Assembly: GCF_014643175.1 (NCBI RefSeq) | Contig: NZ_BMJH01000001.1 | Span: 868,001 to 932,000 of the forward strand | Source of the DNA: Hoyosella rhizosphaerae | Lineage (GTDB): Bacteria > Actinomycetota > Actinomycetes > Mycobacteriales > Mycobacteriaceae | Direction: 5' to 3' | DNA: 64,000 nt | Shown: positions 16,748 to 27,934 of the stretch, piece by piece | How the letters are laid out: every line of letters begins with the position of its first letter | Numbering within the stretch: position 1 is the stretch's first letter | The notes under the pieces: generated by a model | Seen by the model: the letters and a program-made list of their open reading frames with translations, nothing else | What the model was told of the DNA's origin: nothing | Database searches by the model: none | Program-made: the position numbers and the translations under genes

Positions 16748-17215
16748 TCACTTTGCCTCAGCTGCGGCTTTCATGTCGGCGAGCCCCTTCTCAAAGTCTT
16801 TCCCGATCATCTTGTCCATGCCGCCGAACAGCTTTGCGAAAAGCGAAAAGATTGTTCGAGGGCCGACCATTGTCCAGGTGACGGTGCTGGTGTCACCTGC
16901 TTCGGCAATGGCGAAAGTTGTTGAGTTCGTTGACTTCATGGGCTTCACGAAATCGAGTTTGATGGACACGTTGGAAGGCTCGGTGGCCTCGACAATCTCC
17001 ATCGAGCCCTTACCTGCTTTACGATTTCCTGACCACGAATACTTGGCGCCCACACCGCTTTCGGCCCCGGCATATTCCGTATCCATATCGGGGTCAAGCT
17101 TGTCCCACGGAGACCACTGCTTCCAGTTCCGAAGATCTGCGATGAGACGATAAACCGTCTCTGCGGGGGCATTGATGTCTATCGAGCGTTCGATAGTGAA
17201 TGTTTTGTCGGCCAC
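16748..17215 (-). CDS. SRPBCC family protein
   Basis: A 155-residue START-like protein with the opening ERSIDINAPAETVYRLIADLRNWKQWSPWDKLDP, which is the canonical SRPBCC N-terminal helix-grip start. The middle strands carry SWSGNRKAGKGSMEIVE and the last helix is Lys/Ala-rich. It resembles members that act on stress or cell-envelope lipids only by fold; no ligand is known. It begins ten bases after the stop of the SNF2 helicase gene, so it is likely transcribed with it. Confidence 0.85.
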   Translation of the reverse strand: MADKTFTIERSIDINAPAETVYRLIADLRNWKQWSPWDKLDPDMDTEYAGAESGVGAKYSWSGNRKAGKGSMEIVEATEPSNVSIKLDFVKPMKSTNSTTFAIAEAGDTSTVTWTMVGPRTIFSLFAKLFGGMDKMIGKDFEKGLADMKAAAEAK

Positions 17216-17225
17216 AGCATCTCCT

Positions 17226-19529
17226 TCAGTTGGATGTCTTACTAGTAGTAAATCGGTTTGTGCGGCTTAATGACACCCCTATGCGCGCGCGTTCCGCTGC
17301 GATCACTGCGCGTTCAGTGGCGGCGCCGGGTTCTTTCTCCGATGCCGCCTCCGTGAATACGGCAAGCGCGTCCGCGTCCTTCGCGTCGCTCTTACGTGCG
17401 TACTCGTCGAATAGGGCTTGTTTTTGTTCTTGCACCAGGCGTATATGTTCATCCACGGTGTCTTTGGCGAGGATTCGGTGTACTTGCACTGTGCGAATTT
17501 GGCCCATCCGGTGAGCGCGGGCGATCGCCTGCTCTTCCACGCTCGGTTTCCATTGGGGTTCGGTCAAAATGACAATTGATGCCGCCTGGATGTTGAGGCC
17601 AACACCGCCCGCTTCGATTTGGCTCAACAACACAGCACCGCCCTTTTTGGCGGTGAATCTGTCGACGAGTTCCTGCCGTTTGGGCGGCGAAACGGATCCT
17701 GATATGACCCCAACTACTGACGAGCCAAGGTCATGCGACACGCTGTTTAGGACGTCGAGGAAGTAGGAGAATACGAGAACTTTCAGGCCGTCGTCGCATG
17801 CTTCTTCGACGAGTTCCCTGAGTCTCTCTCGCTTAGCTGATCGGGATGAGACGTATGCCGCCCTCCGCATCGACATGAAGTTTCCGCTAAATACAGCTGT
17901 GCGGTATTCGCGGTCGTCCTCGGGGCTGAATTCAACCCATTCCTCGACTTCGATGCGTTCGGGAAGTTCAGTGAGGACATCTTCCTGGTTGCGCCGCAAA
18001 TACACTGGTGCGACTTTGCGTCGGAATGACCGCGCACCGGCAATTGTCACCCCCGGATTGAGCGTCTCGCCTACGTCGGGCTGGAGGTATCCAACAAGCG
18101 CCTTGAATTCCGAAACCCTGTTTTCCATGGGAGTTCCCGATAAAAAGGCCACGTACTCAGCCTGCATTGTCAGTTGCCGGATAACTCTGGAACGTATCGT
18201 GTCAGGGTTTTTCACATAATGTGCTTCGTCGACGACCATGATGTCGATCTCGCTGTGGTCTAGGCCAAGGTTGCCGACAGTACCGAAGGTTGTCACCGCG
18301 ATTCCCCCGTCGCGTCGCCATTGCATCGACGATATATCCCGGTCTCGTCCGTGCAAGCTGTGCACATCAATTTTTGTGTGCTTTTCGCTTTCTTTTAACC
18401 AGTTCACGTGAACACTCGTCGGGCACACAACGAGTGCTCGGTGCTGTCCAGCGCGGGCGAGGTGCGCGATTGCAGCGAGTGCTTGAACTGTCTTGCCAAG
18501 GCCCATCTCGTCACCGAGGATGATCCGCCTTCGGTGAAGGATGAACTGCGCACCGAACAGTTGATACCCGCGCAGTGTGGCTGCGAGAAGTGACGTATCA
18601 ACGTGGACGTCGCTGACTCGTTGTGCGAGTTCGTCGCCTATAAACCCGTGCGAGGCTTCGGTGTCGGGTGTACCACCGAGGCCCATAGTCGACAGGAATG
18701 AATAGAACGCTGCTGGATCGCGTTCAAATTCCGCCCACACTGTTACTGGGTCGTAGGGGGACGGCTCCACTGCGGATAACGCATCGCTGAGTTGGTGTTG
18801 CAGCGCAATGACATCGGGGTGCGTGATGAGTCGCTCAAGTTCCAGCAACCCGGCGAGCACTCGATGTTTTGTGCGTGATCCTGAAAAGAACATTCGGGTC
18901 TTGCTCACGGCCGGGGCAGCGGCATCTGCGGCAGGTCGGAGGCTGAGTGCGAGCCGTTGTAGCTGTCGGCCTGTGCTGAGCGTTGCTTCGTCAGCTTGTC
19001 GCAGCGCCGCGACGGTTTGTAAGAGCGCAGTCTGGGCTGGTGTCCTTCGGTTTGGGTCAAGCCGAACGGCAACGTCGCGGGCAATGTCCTCCGCGACTTT
19101 GTTGGCTGCAACGCTGACTTGCATTGCCGTATGTGCCCCAACGCCAGGTATGGGGGTGAGGGAACTTGGCGGTCGTGAGCGGACGTCTTCGACAGTCTTG
19201 ATTCCGGCATTTTCTAGGGCGCCGAGGCGGACGCTCCCGTCGAGGTACGGTCGCAGATCTGCCAGTGACACGGTGCGAAGAATGTCGCTGATCGACGATT
19301 CGGCTACCTCGCGAGCGTGCATTCGCACTTGTTCGCGCAATGTCTCCGGGGCGCGCATGAGGATTTCGGTGTGGTGCAGGATCCAGGACGAGATCTTGAG
19401 GGCTTGTTGGGCGGGTGCGCCGATGCGGGATTTGGCTGCCACGAATAGTTCGCGCGGCAAAGTCGGTTCGCTACGGGGGGTGTGTTGGGGCGACACCATG
19501 TATCGGATCCTAGGCGGCAACTCAGACAC
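17226..19529 (-). CDS. SNF2-family DEAD/DEAH-box helicase
   Basis: A 767-residue translocase. The SNF2 motor starts near residue 318. Motif I is LGDEMGLGKT (338-347), motif II DEAH is at 434-437, and the C-terminal lobe carries LLSQIEAGGVGLNIQAAS and the arginine-finger segment EEQAIARAHRMGQ. The first 300 residues are distinct and include a helix-hairpin-helix (LTPIPGVGAHTAMQVSVAA, about 124-142), a DNA-backbone binding element, suggesting work on damaged or branched DNA. It starts at a GTG at 19529; an ATG ten codons later (19499) is possible. No nuclease or methyltransferase lies beside it, so a defence-island role is not supported. Confidence 0.9.
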   Translation of the reverse strand: MSELPPRIRYMVSPQHTPRSEPTLPRELFVAAKSRIGAPAQQALKISSWILHHTEILMRAPETLREQVRMHAREVAESSISDILRTVSLADLRPYLDGSVRLGALENAGIKTVEDVRSRPPSSLTPIPGVGAHTAMQVSVAANKVAEDIARDVAVRLDPNRRTPAQTALLQTVAALRQADEATLSTGRQLQRLALSLRPAADAAAPAVSKTRMFFSGSRTKHRVLAGLLELERLITHPDVIALQHQLSDALSAVEPSPYDPVTVWAEFERDPAAFYSFLSTMGLGGTPDTEASHGFIGDELAQRVSDVHVDTSLLAATLRGYQLFGAQFILHRRRIILGDEMGLGKTVQALAAIAHLARAGQHRALVVCPTSVHVNWLKESEKHTKIDVHSLHGRDRDISSMQWRRDGGIAVTTFGTVGNLGLDHSEIDIMVVDEAHYVKNPDTIRSRVIRQLTMQAEYVAFLSGTPMENRVSEFKALVGYLQPDVGETLNPGVTIAGARSFRRKVAPVYLRRNQEDVLTELPERIEVEEWVEFSPEDDREYRTAVFSGNFMSMRRAAYVSSRSAKRERLRELVEEACDDGLKVLVFSYFLDVLNSVSHDLGSSVVGVISGSVSPPKRQELVDRFTAKKGGAVLLSQIEAGGVGLNIQAASIVILTEPQWKPSVEEQAIARAHRMGQIRTVQVHRILAKDTVDEHIRLVQEQKQALFDEYARKSDAKDADALAVFTEAASEKEPGAATERAVIAAERARIGVSLSRTNRFTTSKTSN

Positions 19530-19852
19530 GAGCGGACACTAGCGCAATCTATTTTCAGTCAGTCGTATTTGAGTCAATACGTATTGTGCAATGATCGGAA
19601 CTGGACCGCATGGCAGAAATCCACGCTGAACTGGATGATCTAGACCCTCCGAGTCCGCAAAATTGTCTTCGTTTGCACCCACTCTGATGCACCAACCCGA
19701 AAAGCTCTCATGATAACGAGCACGCTGAGGGCATTTTCGGCAGAGAATCCATCAAACGCTGCATGCACTCCGCCCACGGTATGACGCTCACCCCCGCGAC
19801 ATCAGCCGACAAGGCGACGACACCCCCACCGGAGCCGCGATCAAATAGATGC
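19530..19852. other. 323-base gene-free region
   Basis: No supported gene. It contains the perfect 12-base palindrome CAATACGTATTG at 19575-19586, 46 bases before the helicase start, which could be a helicase operator. A short frame runs into the MmpS-like gene from 19763, but it lacks a ribosome site and its extra N-terminus hides the signal peptide. Confidence 0.5.
19575..19586. promoter_or_regulatory. Perfect 12-base palindrome upstream of the SNF2 gene
   Basis: CAATACGTATTG, with a TTTGAG just before it and an A+T-rich setting. Candidate operator or promoter element; no evidence for a specific regulator. Confidence 0.3.
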
Positions 19853-20263
19853 ATGAAAAACATCGCCCGCACCCTCACCGCAACCGCCCTCACCGCAACA
19901 GCGGTTATCTCCCTTTCTGGTTGCAGCGACATCGCTAAACCGTTCTCCGACGCATGGGCCATCCACTACTACGTGGACACAACAGACGCCGACACTGGCA
20001 GCGCGTCACTCACGTACCTCGGTTCCGACAAACGCGGCGCGGACTCAACCGAACGCACCGACATCGCGGCACAACTCCCCTGGACCGAACACGTTGTAAT
20101 CACCGACGGTCAACCAGCGGAAATCACCGCCACCCCCGCCGCGAACGAAACCCTCACCTGCCGCATCCTGCTCGACGACATCAAAGTCCTCGCAGAAACA
20201 ACGGGCACGCCAGGTGAAACCATCACCTGCACTGCCACCCCGACCGCTGAAGAGACACGGTGA
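19853..20263 (+). CDS. MmpS-like lipoprotein
   Basis: A 136-residue secreted lipoprotein. The signal peptide MKNIARTLTATALTATAV is followed by the lipobox LSGC, with the lipid-carrying Cys near residue 23. The mature part shows the pattern of the mycobacterial MmpS family: YYV opening strand, SLTYLGSD, the conserved LPW near the middle, then paired cysteines in TCRILLDD and ETITCTA that could form a disulphide. MmpS proteins normally work with an MmpL (RND) transporter in lipid or siderophore export and have a membrane anchor rather than a lipobox. No MmpL gene is adjacent, so it may serve a distant partner or none. Family assignment is from motif pattern only. Confidence 0.7.
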   Translation: MKNIARTLTATALTATAVISLSGCSDIAKPFSDAWAIHYYVDTTDADTGSASLTYLGSDKRGADSTERTDIAAQLPWTEHVVITDGQPAEITATPAANETLTCRILLDDIKVLAETTGTPGETITCTATPTAEETR

Positions 20264-20264
20264 C

Positions 20265-21539
20265 TTAGGTCAAACGGTGACGCACCCAATAGGTGCCTGC
20301 CCCAACCGCTAGCACCACCATTCCCCACAGAACAGAACTAGCGGGAAGCGTCACCGCCAGCACAACGCAACCAACCGCTCCGAGCACAGGGACAAACCGG
20401 GACTTGAACCCCGGTGCCAACGTCCATGCAGACACGTTCGTCACGAGGTAGTACGTCAGAACCGCGAACGACGAAAACCCGATTGCGCCGCGAAGATCAA
20501 CAAACAACACCAGCGCTATCACACATGCTCCCACGACCAGTTCCGCCCGGTGCGGTACGTGAAACCGCGGGTGCACGACAGCCAAGGAGCTTGTCAGGTG
20601 ACCATCTCGAGCCATCGCGAAGGACGTACGAGACACCCCCAGAACGAGCGACAACAACGCCCCGGTAGCCGCCACCACCGCACCCACACGCACGAGCCAT
20701 TCCGCACCCGGCACGCTAGCGACAGCCTGAGCCAACGGGTCGGACACTGCGGCGAGCCCATCGACACCGAGAACTGAGAGCACTGCTAATGCAACGATCC
20801 CGTACACCACCAATGTGATGCCCAAAGCCCACCCAATTGCGCGTGGGATTGTTCGCTTCGGGTTTTGGACTTCCTCCCCCAACGTGGCGATGCGCGCGTA
20901 ACCGGCAAACGCGAAGAACAGCAGTCCGGCACCTTGCAACACACCCGCGAAGCCCACAGTGGTCGCACTCGAGTGTGCCTTCACGCCGCCCGCATCCAAC
21001 AAGGCGATAACAACTACTGCCGCGAGGACTAGAAGAACAAACGACACGATGATGCGCGCCGCCTGCGCCGACTTCTGCACTCCAACGTAATTGATACCTG
21101 TAACTGCGAGCACCACAACAACTGCCACAAGTCTTTCATTGCCGGGCCATGCATACGCGCCAACCGTCAATGCCATCGCAGCACAGGAAGCGGTCTTGCC
21201 GACAACAAATCCCCAACCCGCTATAAACCCCCAGAACGGGCCAAGTCGCCGCGTTCCATACAGATATGTGCCACCCGATTCCGGGTAGATAGCCGCGAGC
21301 CGCGCAGACGAATTGGCATTGAAGTAGGCAACAAGCGCAGCGATGGCCAACGCCACGAAGACCAACGAACCTGCCGCAGCGGCAGCGGGCGCGAGCGCTG
21401 CGAAAATGCCTGCACCGATCATGGCGGCGAGTCCGATCACGACCGAATCACCAAGCGTGAGCGTTCGAGAAAGCCTGTTGCCGCTTGTGATCACCCGATC
21501 ACAATAAGCGAGTTCGCTACCCCTTGCTTGGCGGGGCAC
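20265..21539 (-). CDS. APC-superfamily amino acid permease
   Basis: A 424-residue transporter with about twelve helices. Helix 1 holds the unwound substrate segment GLAAMIGAGIFAAL (36-49), and FAFAGYARIATLGEEVQNPKRTIPRAI is the helix 6-7 region shared by cationic and neutral amino acid permeases. The GTG at 21539 has no good ribosome site; a GTG 16 codons later (21491) lies within an inverted repeat TTGTGATC-N4-GATCACAA and is an alternative start. Substrate cannot be decided. It converges with the MmpS-like gene with stops two bases apart. Confidence 0.85.
   Translation of the reverse strand: MPRQARGSELAYCDRVITSGNRLSRTLTLGDSVVIGLAAMIGAGIFAALAPAAAAAGSLVFVALAIAALVAYFNANSSARLAAIYPESGGTYLYGTRRLGPFWGFIAGWGFVVGKTASCAAMALTVGAYAWPGNERLVAVVVVLAVTGINYVGVQKSAQAARIIVSFVLLVLAAVVVIALLDAGGVKAHSSATTVGFAGVLQGAGLLFFAFAGYARIATLGEEVQNPKRTIPRAIGWALGITLVVYGIVALAVLSVLGVDGLAAVSDPLAQAVASVPGAEWLVRVGAVVAATGALLSLVLGVSRTSFAMARDGHLTSSLAVVHPRFHVPHRAELVVGACVIALVLFVDLRGAIGFSSFAVLTYYLVTNVSAWTLAPGFKSRFVPVLGAVGCVVLAVTLPASSVLWGMVVLAVGAGTYWVRHRLT
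21485..21504. promoter_or_regulatory. Inverted repeat at the APC permease start
   Basis: TTGTGATC (21485-21492), four bases, GATCACAA (21497-21504): a perfect 8-base inverted repeat. If the gene starts at 21491 this is an operator over the start codon; if it starts at 21539 it is coding sequence. Confidence 0.35.
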
Positions 21540-21551
21540 AACGCCGTAGCG

Positions 21552-21884
21552 CTAGGAAATCCATTGGCGGTGCGTGTGACCGTACTCATCGATGCCCACG
21601 CGCACGCGCTTTTCCTTATTCGAAAGCGCAATAACGAGCCACACGAACACCCACAACAAGAGAAGACCACACGTGAACACTCCCCCGAGCACGGTGATCA
21701 ATAGGTGCAGTACGTGATTTGTTGGCTTGCCGACAACTAGGATGGCTTCGAATTCACTCTGCCACTCGACTCGCCCTCCACGGGATACCTCGTTAGCGAT
21801 TGCTAGCGAAAGGTACTGCTTTCGCATGGCGTCTGGCATCAACGGTTGCCCCATAGCACCGGATGAGAACTGTGGATCCGTCAC
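21552..21884 (-). CDS. Small membrane protein, conserved actinobacterial type
   Basis: A 110-residue protein with one long or two closely spaced membrane helices (about 58-88, VLHLLITVLGGVFTCGLLLLWVFVWLVIAL) between a hydrophilic head and tail. The segment GKPTNHVLHLLIT followed by a W-rich helix and the VGIDEYGH tail matches a small membrane family I have seen across Mycobacteriales; no function is known. It starts at a GTG with a G-rich purine run upstream and ends 13 bases from the permease start region. Confidence 0.7.
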   Translation of the reverse strand: MTDPQFSSGAMGQPLMPDAMRKQYLSLAIANEVSRGGRVEWQSEFEAILVVGKPTNHVLHLLITVLGGVFTCGLLLLWVFVWLVIALSNKEKRVRVGIDEYGHTHRQWIS

Positions 21885-21975
21885 CTAAATTTCCCCCCTA
21901 GCGAACATTTAGTACCGCGAAGGATCATCCTATAACTGGATCTACACGTCGCAACTTGGGCGACGAGGTCACAAC

Positions 21976-23913
<1,938 letters not shown>

Positions 23914-23952
23914 TATCTACAAGAAGTAGCACCTCAACGAAGAGGAAACCAC

Positions 23953-24762
23953 GTGGTAGATGAGCCGTTTTACAGGTCCGTATCCCAATCCGATGATGAC
24001 GGTTGGGAGTATTTCACGCCAACTCCGTCCACGGTGAGCGTCTGGGCGGACACGATGCAACACGGTTCGCCTCCGTCGGCGCTTTTGGTTCGCTCGCTTG
24101 AACGGTGTGTTGCTCGACCCGACGCGCACCTATCCAGGGTGACGGTCGACATTCTTGGTCCGATTCCCCTCACCCAGTGCCGCGTGCGTTCTGCTGTCAC
24201 CCGCCCAGGGAGCAAGATTCAACTGGTCCGCGCGGAACTTCAATCGTTGCAAGACGACGGTTCATACCGGTCGGTTGCCACAGCGCAAGCATGGCAACTG
24301 GCCACATCCGATACGAGTTCGGCAGCGATGGATCACGATCCCACCATGGCTAACTACACCGCTGGTCGCACAGCCGACCCAACAAAGTTCTTCCCGCCTG
24401 GATATGTGCACGTTGTTGAATGGGTTTTGCTCACCAAGCCTGGTGCTGACGGTCCGGGTCAATTCTGGGGCCGACCGAAAGTCTGCCTGGTCGATGATGA
24501 GCCACTCACCCCACTCCAGCGGCTCTTTAGTGTTGTCGACTCCGCCAACGGTCTCGGCGCGAAACTCGACATCCGGGCATGGACGTATCTCAACACGGAC
24601 CTGTCGGTGCACTTGTACCGCCAACCGGTAGGTGACTGGATTGGAGTTTCCGCTCAATCATCTGTCGGCCCGGATGGCATAGGAATGTGCGCTGCTGTGT
24701 TGCACGACGAGAAGGGCCCGTGTGGCCGATCCGCGCAGACACTTCTCGTACGCGCCCGATAA
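23953..24762 (+). CDS. Acyl-CoA thioesterase-like protein (double hotdog)
   Basis: A 269-residue protein with two hotdog-fold halves. Family signs are GPPSALLVRSLERC-type opening near residues 38-54, VTVDILGPIPL near 63-73 and the second-half segment LSVHLYRQPVGDWIGVSAQS, which is typical of TesB-like thioesterases where Asp and Gln activate water. It would cleave acyl-CoA thioesters; chain preference is unknown. The GTG start has GAGGAAA upstream. It is 39 bases after the nuclease gene on the same strand and followed by a TetR gene, an arrangement compatible with fatty-acyl control. Confidence 0.8.
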   Translation: MVDEPFYRSVSQSDDDGWEYFTPTPSTVSVWADTMQHGSPPSALLVRSLERCVARPDAHLSRVTVDILGPIPLTQCRVRSAVTRPGSKIQLVRAELQSLQDDGSYRSVATAQAWQLATSDTSSAAMDHDPTMANYTAGRTADPTKFFPPGYVHVVEWVLLTKPGADGPGQFWGRPKVCLVDDEPLTPLQRLFSVVDSANGLGAKLDIRAWTYLNTDLSVHLYRQPVGDWIGVSAQSSVGPDGIGMCAAVLHDEKGPCGRSAQTLLVRAR

Positions 24763-24865
24763 TATCCCGTGGATTGACCGGCACGATCACCACCCAAATA
24801 TCGGTTTTGTCCACATTGTTGAATTGCCAAACATGCTGTGGCACAGGGAAGTAAAGTCCGGACAT

Positions 24866-25516
24866 ATGGCATCGGCTGTTGGTGGAAAGAAGACTGGGCG
24901 CCCGCGTTCACTGCACGAGCATGACATCATCGCGGCAGCCCTCGCTGAGGGATTAACTGAGGCGACAATGCCGTCAATTGCTCGTCGCCTCGGGGTGTCA
25001 CATTCTGCGTTGTACCGCTACTACGCTGACCGCGATGCACTGCTGCTTGAGTGTGTAGGAACAGCAGTCGACAGCATGCAATGGCCAAGTGACGACGAAC
25101 CGTGGCGGGACATTCTTCGAAGCGTCGGCAATGTCATGTGGGAGATGCTCGGACGATACACGGGCCTCGCAGAAACGATGCTGACTCTGTCTGGCACACC
25201 GCCACAGATCGTCAGTCGCGCATCAGCCCTCACTGAGGCGCTCACCAAGCAAGGCTTTTCCACCCGCGATGCGATGCTGGCTATCGATTTCATCGGCGAC
25301 CTCACCCTCACAACATTCGTGAACATGGCTCGCCTCGATGCCCCGCTAGACGACGGTGGCACCACCCGCGACCGAGTCCGTCAGGAGTGGGAGCAGCCTG
25401 GTGTGCTCGCTGAAGCTTTGCAGGACGACTCCACCTGGTTTGGTCGCGGGTGGCTCGACGACAAAGTCGAAATCTTGCTCGACGGCCTAGCCCACCGGGT
25501 GCAGGCCGCCAGCTAA
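24866..25516 (+). CDS. TetR-family transcriptional regulator
   Basis: A 216-residue regulator. The DNA-binding part (about 10-60) contains IIAAALAEGLTEATMPSIARRLGVSHSALYRYYADRDALL, a clear TetR helix-turn-helix. The rest is a helical ligand and dimer domain with no recognised subfamily. The ATG at 24866 is chosen over longer in-frame starts because the upstream part overlaps the thioesterase gene and is not family-like. It is convergent with hisG, eight bases between stops. Its target could be the thioesterase gene upstream or itself. Confidence 0.88.
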   Translation: MASAVGGKKTGRPRSLHEHDIIAAALAEGLTEATMPSIARRLGVSHSALYRYYADRDALLLECVGTAVDSMQWPSDDEPWRDILRSVGNVMWEMLGRYTGLAETMLTLSGTPPQIVSRASALTEALTKQGFSTRDAMLAIDFIGDLTLTTFVNMARLDAPLDDGGTTRDRVRQEWEQPGVLAEALQDDSTWFGRGWLDDKVEILLDGLAHRVQAAS

Positions 25517-25524
25517 CCTAACCG

Positions 25525-26373
25525 CTAGAGCCTGCAGGACCGGATGTCTGAGGCAAGAATGGCCTTAGCGCCCACTGCTGCGAGGTCGTCCATCACATTG
25601 TTCACTCGTCGCCTCGACACCATGGCACGAACAGCTACCCACCCTGGGTCGGCAAGGGGCGCCACAGTTGGTGACTCGATTCCAGGGGTGATCGCCGTCG
25701 CTTGTTCAAGCAGTGTTTTCGGGCAGTCATAGTCGAGCATCATGTACTGCTGGGCGAAAACCACGCCTTGGATGCGGGCAACGAGTTGATCCCGCGCTGG
25801 TGTGCTTGGTACGTCCTGAGCCCGTTCGAGCAGCACGCCTTCCGAGTCACACAACGATTCACCAAACGCGACGAGGTTGTGTTGGCGGAGAGTGCGCCCA
25901 GAACCAACAACATCCGCGATAGCGTCGGCGACACCGAGTTGGATGGAGATTTCTACGGCGCCATCGAGACGAATGACTGTGGCGTTGAGTCCACGGCGAG
26001 ACAAATCCGCGCGCACAAGGTTGGGGTATGACGTCGCAATCCGGAGACCTTCGAGGTCGTCTACGGTCCATTCTTTACCTTGCGGGCCCGCATACCGGAA
26101 TGTTGACTTGCCAAAACCTAGGGCAAGTCGTTCACGGATAGGGGCGCCGGAGTCGGCGGCAAGGTCGCGCCCGGTGATGCCGAGGTCAAGTTCGCCAGAA
26201 CCGACATAAATAGCAATGTCTTTGGGCCGGAGGAAGAAGAATTCCACCTGATTTGCTGGGTCAAGGACGGTGAGGTCTTTACTGTCCGACCTGGTTCTGT
26301 AACCCGCTTCGGAGAGGATTTCGGCGGCAGCTTCGGAGAGTGCACCTTTGTTGGGGACTGCGACGCGCAACAT
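25525..26373 (-). CDS. hisG: ATP phosphoribosyltransferase, long form
   Basis: First step of histidine synthesis: joins ATP and PRPP to form phosphoribosyl-ATP. The 282-residue length with a C-terminal ACT-like domain (about 210-282, ending in IRSCRL) marks the long, histidine-inhibited form that needs no HisZ. Motifs include [15 protein letters not shown] at the start, [10 protein letters not shown] near 68, and the PRPP-binding [21 protein letters not shown] near 150-170. The ATG at 26373 has AAAGGAA upstream; the longer frame is rejected. It follows hisE with a 47-base gap and the two should be one operon. Confidence 0.95.
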   Translation of the reverse strand: MLRVAVPNKGALSEAAAEILSEAGYRTRSDSKDLTVLDPANQVEFFFLRPKDIAIYVGSGELDLGITGRDLAADSGAPIRERLALGFGKSTFRYAGPQGKEWTVDDLEGLRIATSYPNLVRADLSRRGLNATVIRLDGAVEISIQLGVADAIADVVGSGRTLRQHNLVAFGESLCDSEGVLLERAQDVPSTPARDQLVARIQGVVFAQQYMMLDYDCPKTLLEQATAITPGIESPTVAPLADPGWVAVRAMVSRRRVNNVMDDLAAVGAKAILASDIRSCRL

Positions 26374-26420
26374 CTGAATGTTCCTTTTGTGGTGGTGAGC
26401 TGAGGGCGAGGGTTCGATAT

Positions 26421-26702
26421 CTACAGATGTCGGTAAACGTCGTCGAGGCTCAGCCCTCGTCCCACCATCAAGACCTGCACCCAATACAAGAGCTGTGAGA
26501 TTTCCTCGGACAGTTCTTCGTCGCTCTGGTATTCAGCTGCGATCCACACTTCGCCGGCTTCTTCGAGTATCTTTTTTCCTTGCGTGTGAACTCCAGCGTC
26601 TAACGCTTTCACTGTCCCCGACCCTGCAGGTCTGGTGGCAGCTCGTTCTTGCAACTCGGCGAACAGCGCTTCGAAAGTCTTCACGGGCGGTAATTGTGTC
26701 AC
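26421..26702 (-). CDS. hisE: Phosphoribosyl-ATP diphosphatase
   Basis: Second step of histidine synthesis: removes pyrophosphate from phosphoribosyl-ATP. A 93-residue all-helical MazG-fold enzyme. Metal-binding Glu residues lie in [15 protein letters not shown] (about 43-57) and in [18 protein letters not shown] (61-78). It starts at a GTG; alignment from memory with the M. tuberculosis protein ([11 protein letters not shown] opening) supports this start. It is a separate gene rather than fused to HisI, as is usual in the order. Confidence 0.94.
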   Translation of the reverse strand: MTQLPPVKTFEALFAELQERAATRPAGSGTVKALDAGVHTQGKKILEEAGEVWIAAEYQSDEELSEEISQLLYWVQVLMVGRGLSLDDVYRHL

Positions 26703-26845
26703 GAAAGCACCGTGCGGTGCGACATGCGGGTGGAGATACCCACCCCACGCTGCCGGTTCGATATATCGCTAGCACTGCTGGAGGTGTACATCAAACACGT
26801 TTCCCAACCTGCGATGCGATTCAGTCAACACCTTGAACATACATT

Positions 26846-27232
26846 TCACGGGGTTCGCGGCGACGCATCAAGCGCTGCAATCATTCGCTTGAAGGCGACC
26901 CGCCGAAACGACGATTCAAGCAACTCTGCGATTTCAGCGAGATCAGGTTCTTCGGCAGTGAGGTCGAGGGCCAACCAGCCGAAAGCACCGGAGTATTGAG
27001 GAACGTAAAACCTGGGGTCCTGCCGAAGTGCTTCCAGTTCACCGTGATCTGGAAGAAACTCAAGGCTGAGCCTCTGGGACATGCTGCCGCTGTAGATTCC
27101 AAACATCTTCTTGGCCCGAAAGGTTGGCCTACCCCACGCTTCTACCTCAGTAGCCTCGGGAAACCCGAGGGCTATCCGCCTAATCTCGGCAAGGTAGGGG
27201 TCATCGTCGGTGTACATCCTGGGATGCGCCAT
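26846..27232 (-). CDS. MmcQ/YjbR family protein
   Basis: A 128-residue protein of the MmcQ/YjbR fold, a small DNA-binding-like alpha/beta fold of unknown role. Typical signs are the opening LAEIRRIALGFPEATEVEAWGRPTFRAKKMFG and the late FGWLALDL. It begins 24 bases after the stop of the HAD gene and ends 143 bases before hisE, on the same strand. It is not part of histidine synthesis as far as known. Confidence 0.85.
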   Translation of the reverse strand: MAHPRMYTDDDPYLAEIRRIALGFPEATEVEAWGRPTFRAKKMFGIYSGSMSQRLSLEFLPDHGELEALRQDPRFYVPQYSGAFGWLALDLTAEEPDLAEIAELLESSFRRVAFKRMIAALDASPRTP

Positions 27233-27256
27233 GGATCAACAATAAGGCAGTTTCGA

Positions 27257-27934
27257 TCAGTTCTGGCCGCGGAACCAATAATCGTGCAGGTGCTCAGCCG
27301 TGAGGCCGTCAAGGCTGACTCGTTGTGTTCGACGACGGCCTTCCGGCACGGCCACTTCGCAGGGCACAACCAAAACCGAACACCCAGCAGCGTCGGCGGC
27401 CGCCGTGCCTGTGGGCGAATCTTCGATGGCGAGGCAATCGCCGGGTGCAAACCCAAGTTCAGCCGCGGCTTTTGCGTATGGCTCAGGGTCCGGTTTGCCC
27501 CGGGTTACTTCGTCACCGCAAATTATTGCCGTGAACCGATCGCGACCTAGCGTGCCGAGCGCTCGTTCAGTAAGGAACCGTTCCGTGTTGGTGACAAGCG
27601 CCATCGGCATCCCAGCCGCTGCCACCATATCCAGCGCTGCCTGAGCTCCCGGTCGCCATTCGAGTCCAGCATCGAAGAGTTCGGCGGTTTTCATGCGCAA
27701 CCACTGCCCCGCTGCCGTGAGGTCATCCGGCGTGAATTCCAGACCAAGGTCGTTAAACAAGATCGGCAGGCTTTGCGCCATGTTTGAACCGACCATTGCT
27801 TCGCGACCTTGGTGTGACAGGTGTCCGCCTAGGTGTTGGGCTAACGCTTCGAGGGACACGTCCCACAGCTTTTCACTGTCGAGCAATGTTCCATCCATGT
27901 CCCACAGCACAGCACGGGGGCCGCCATTAGACAT
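27257..27934 (-). CDS. HAD-superfamily phosphatase (beta-phosphoglucomutase-like subfamily)
   Basis: A 225-residue HAD hydrolase. The nucleophile Asp12 and acid Asp14 are in LWDMDGTLLDSE; motif II Thr is in LVTNTERF near 116; motif III Lys is in RGKPDPEPY near 145; motif IV is AIEDSPTGTAAA near 167. A four-helix cap domain of about 70 residues follows motif I, as in beta-phosphoglucomutase and phosphoglycolate phosphatase-like members. The ATG overlaps the end of metH by eight bases, so the two are translationally coupled. Substrate unknown. Confidence 0.88.
   Translation of the reverse strand: MSNGGPRAVLWDMDGTLLDSEKLWDVSLEALAQHLGGHLSHQGREAMVGSNMAQSLPILFNDLGLEFTPDDLTAAGQWLRMKTAELFDAGLEWRPGAQAALDMVAAAGMPMALVTNTERFLTERALGTLGRDRFTAIICGDEVTRGKPDPEPYAKAAAELGFAPGDCLAIEDSPTGTAAADAAGCSVLVVPCEVAVPEGRRRTQRVSLDGLTAEHLHDYWFRGQN

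Noticed and set aside
17226-19529. SNF2 helicase as part of a defence island
   Set aside because: Its neighbours are SRPBCC proteins and a lipoprotein; no nuclease, methyltransferase or other defence gene accompanies it.
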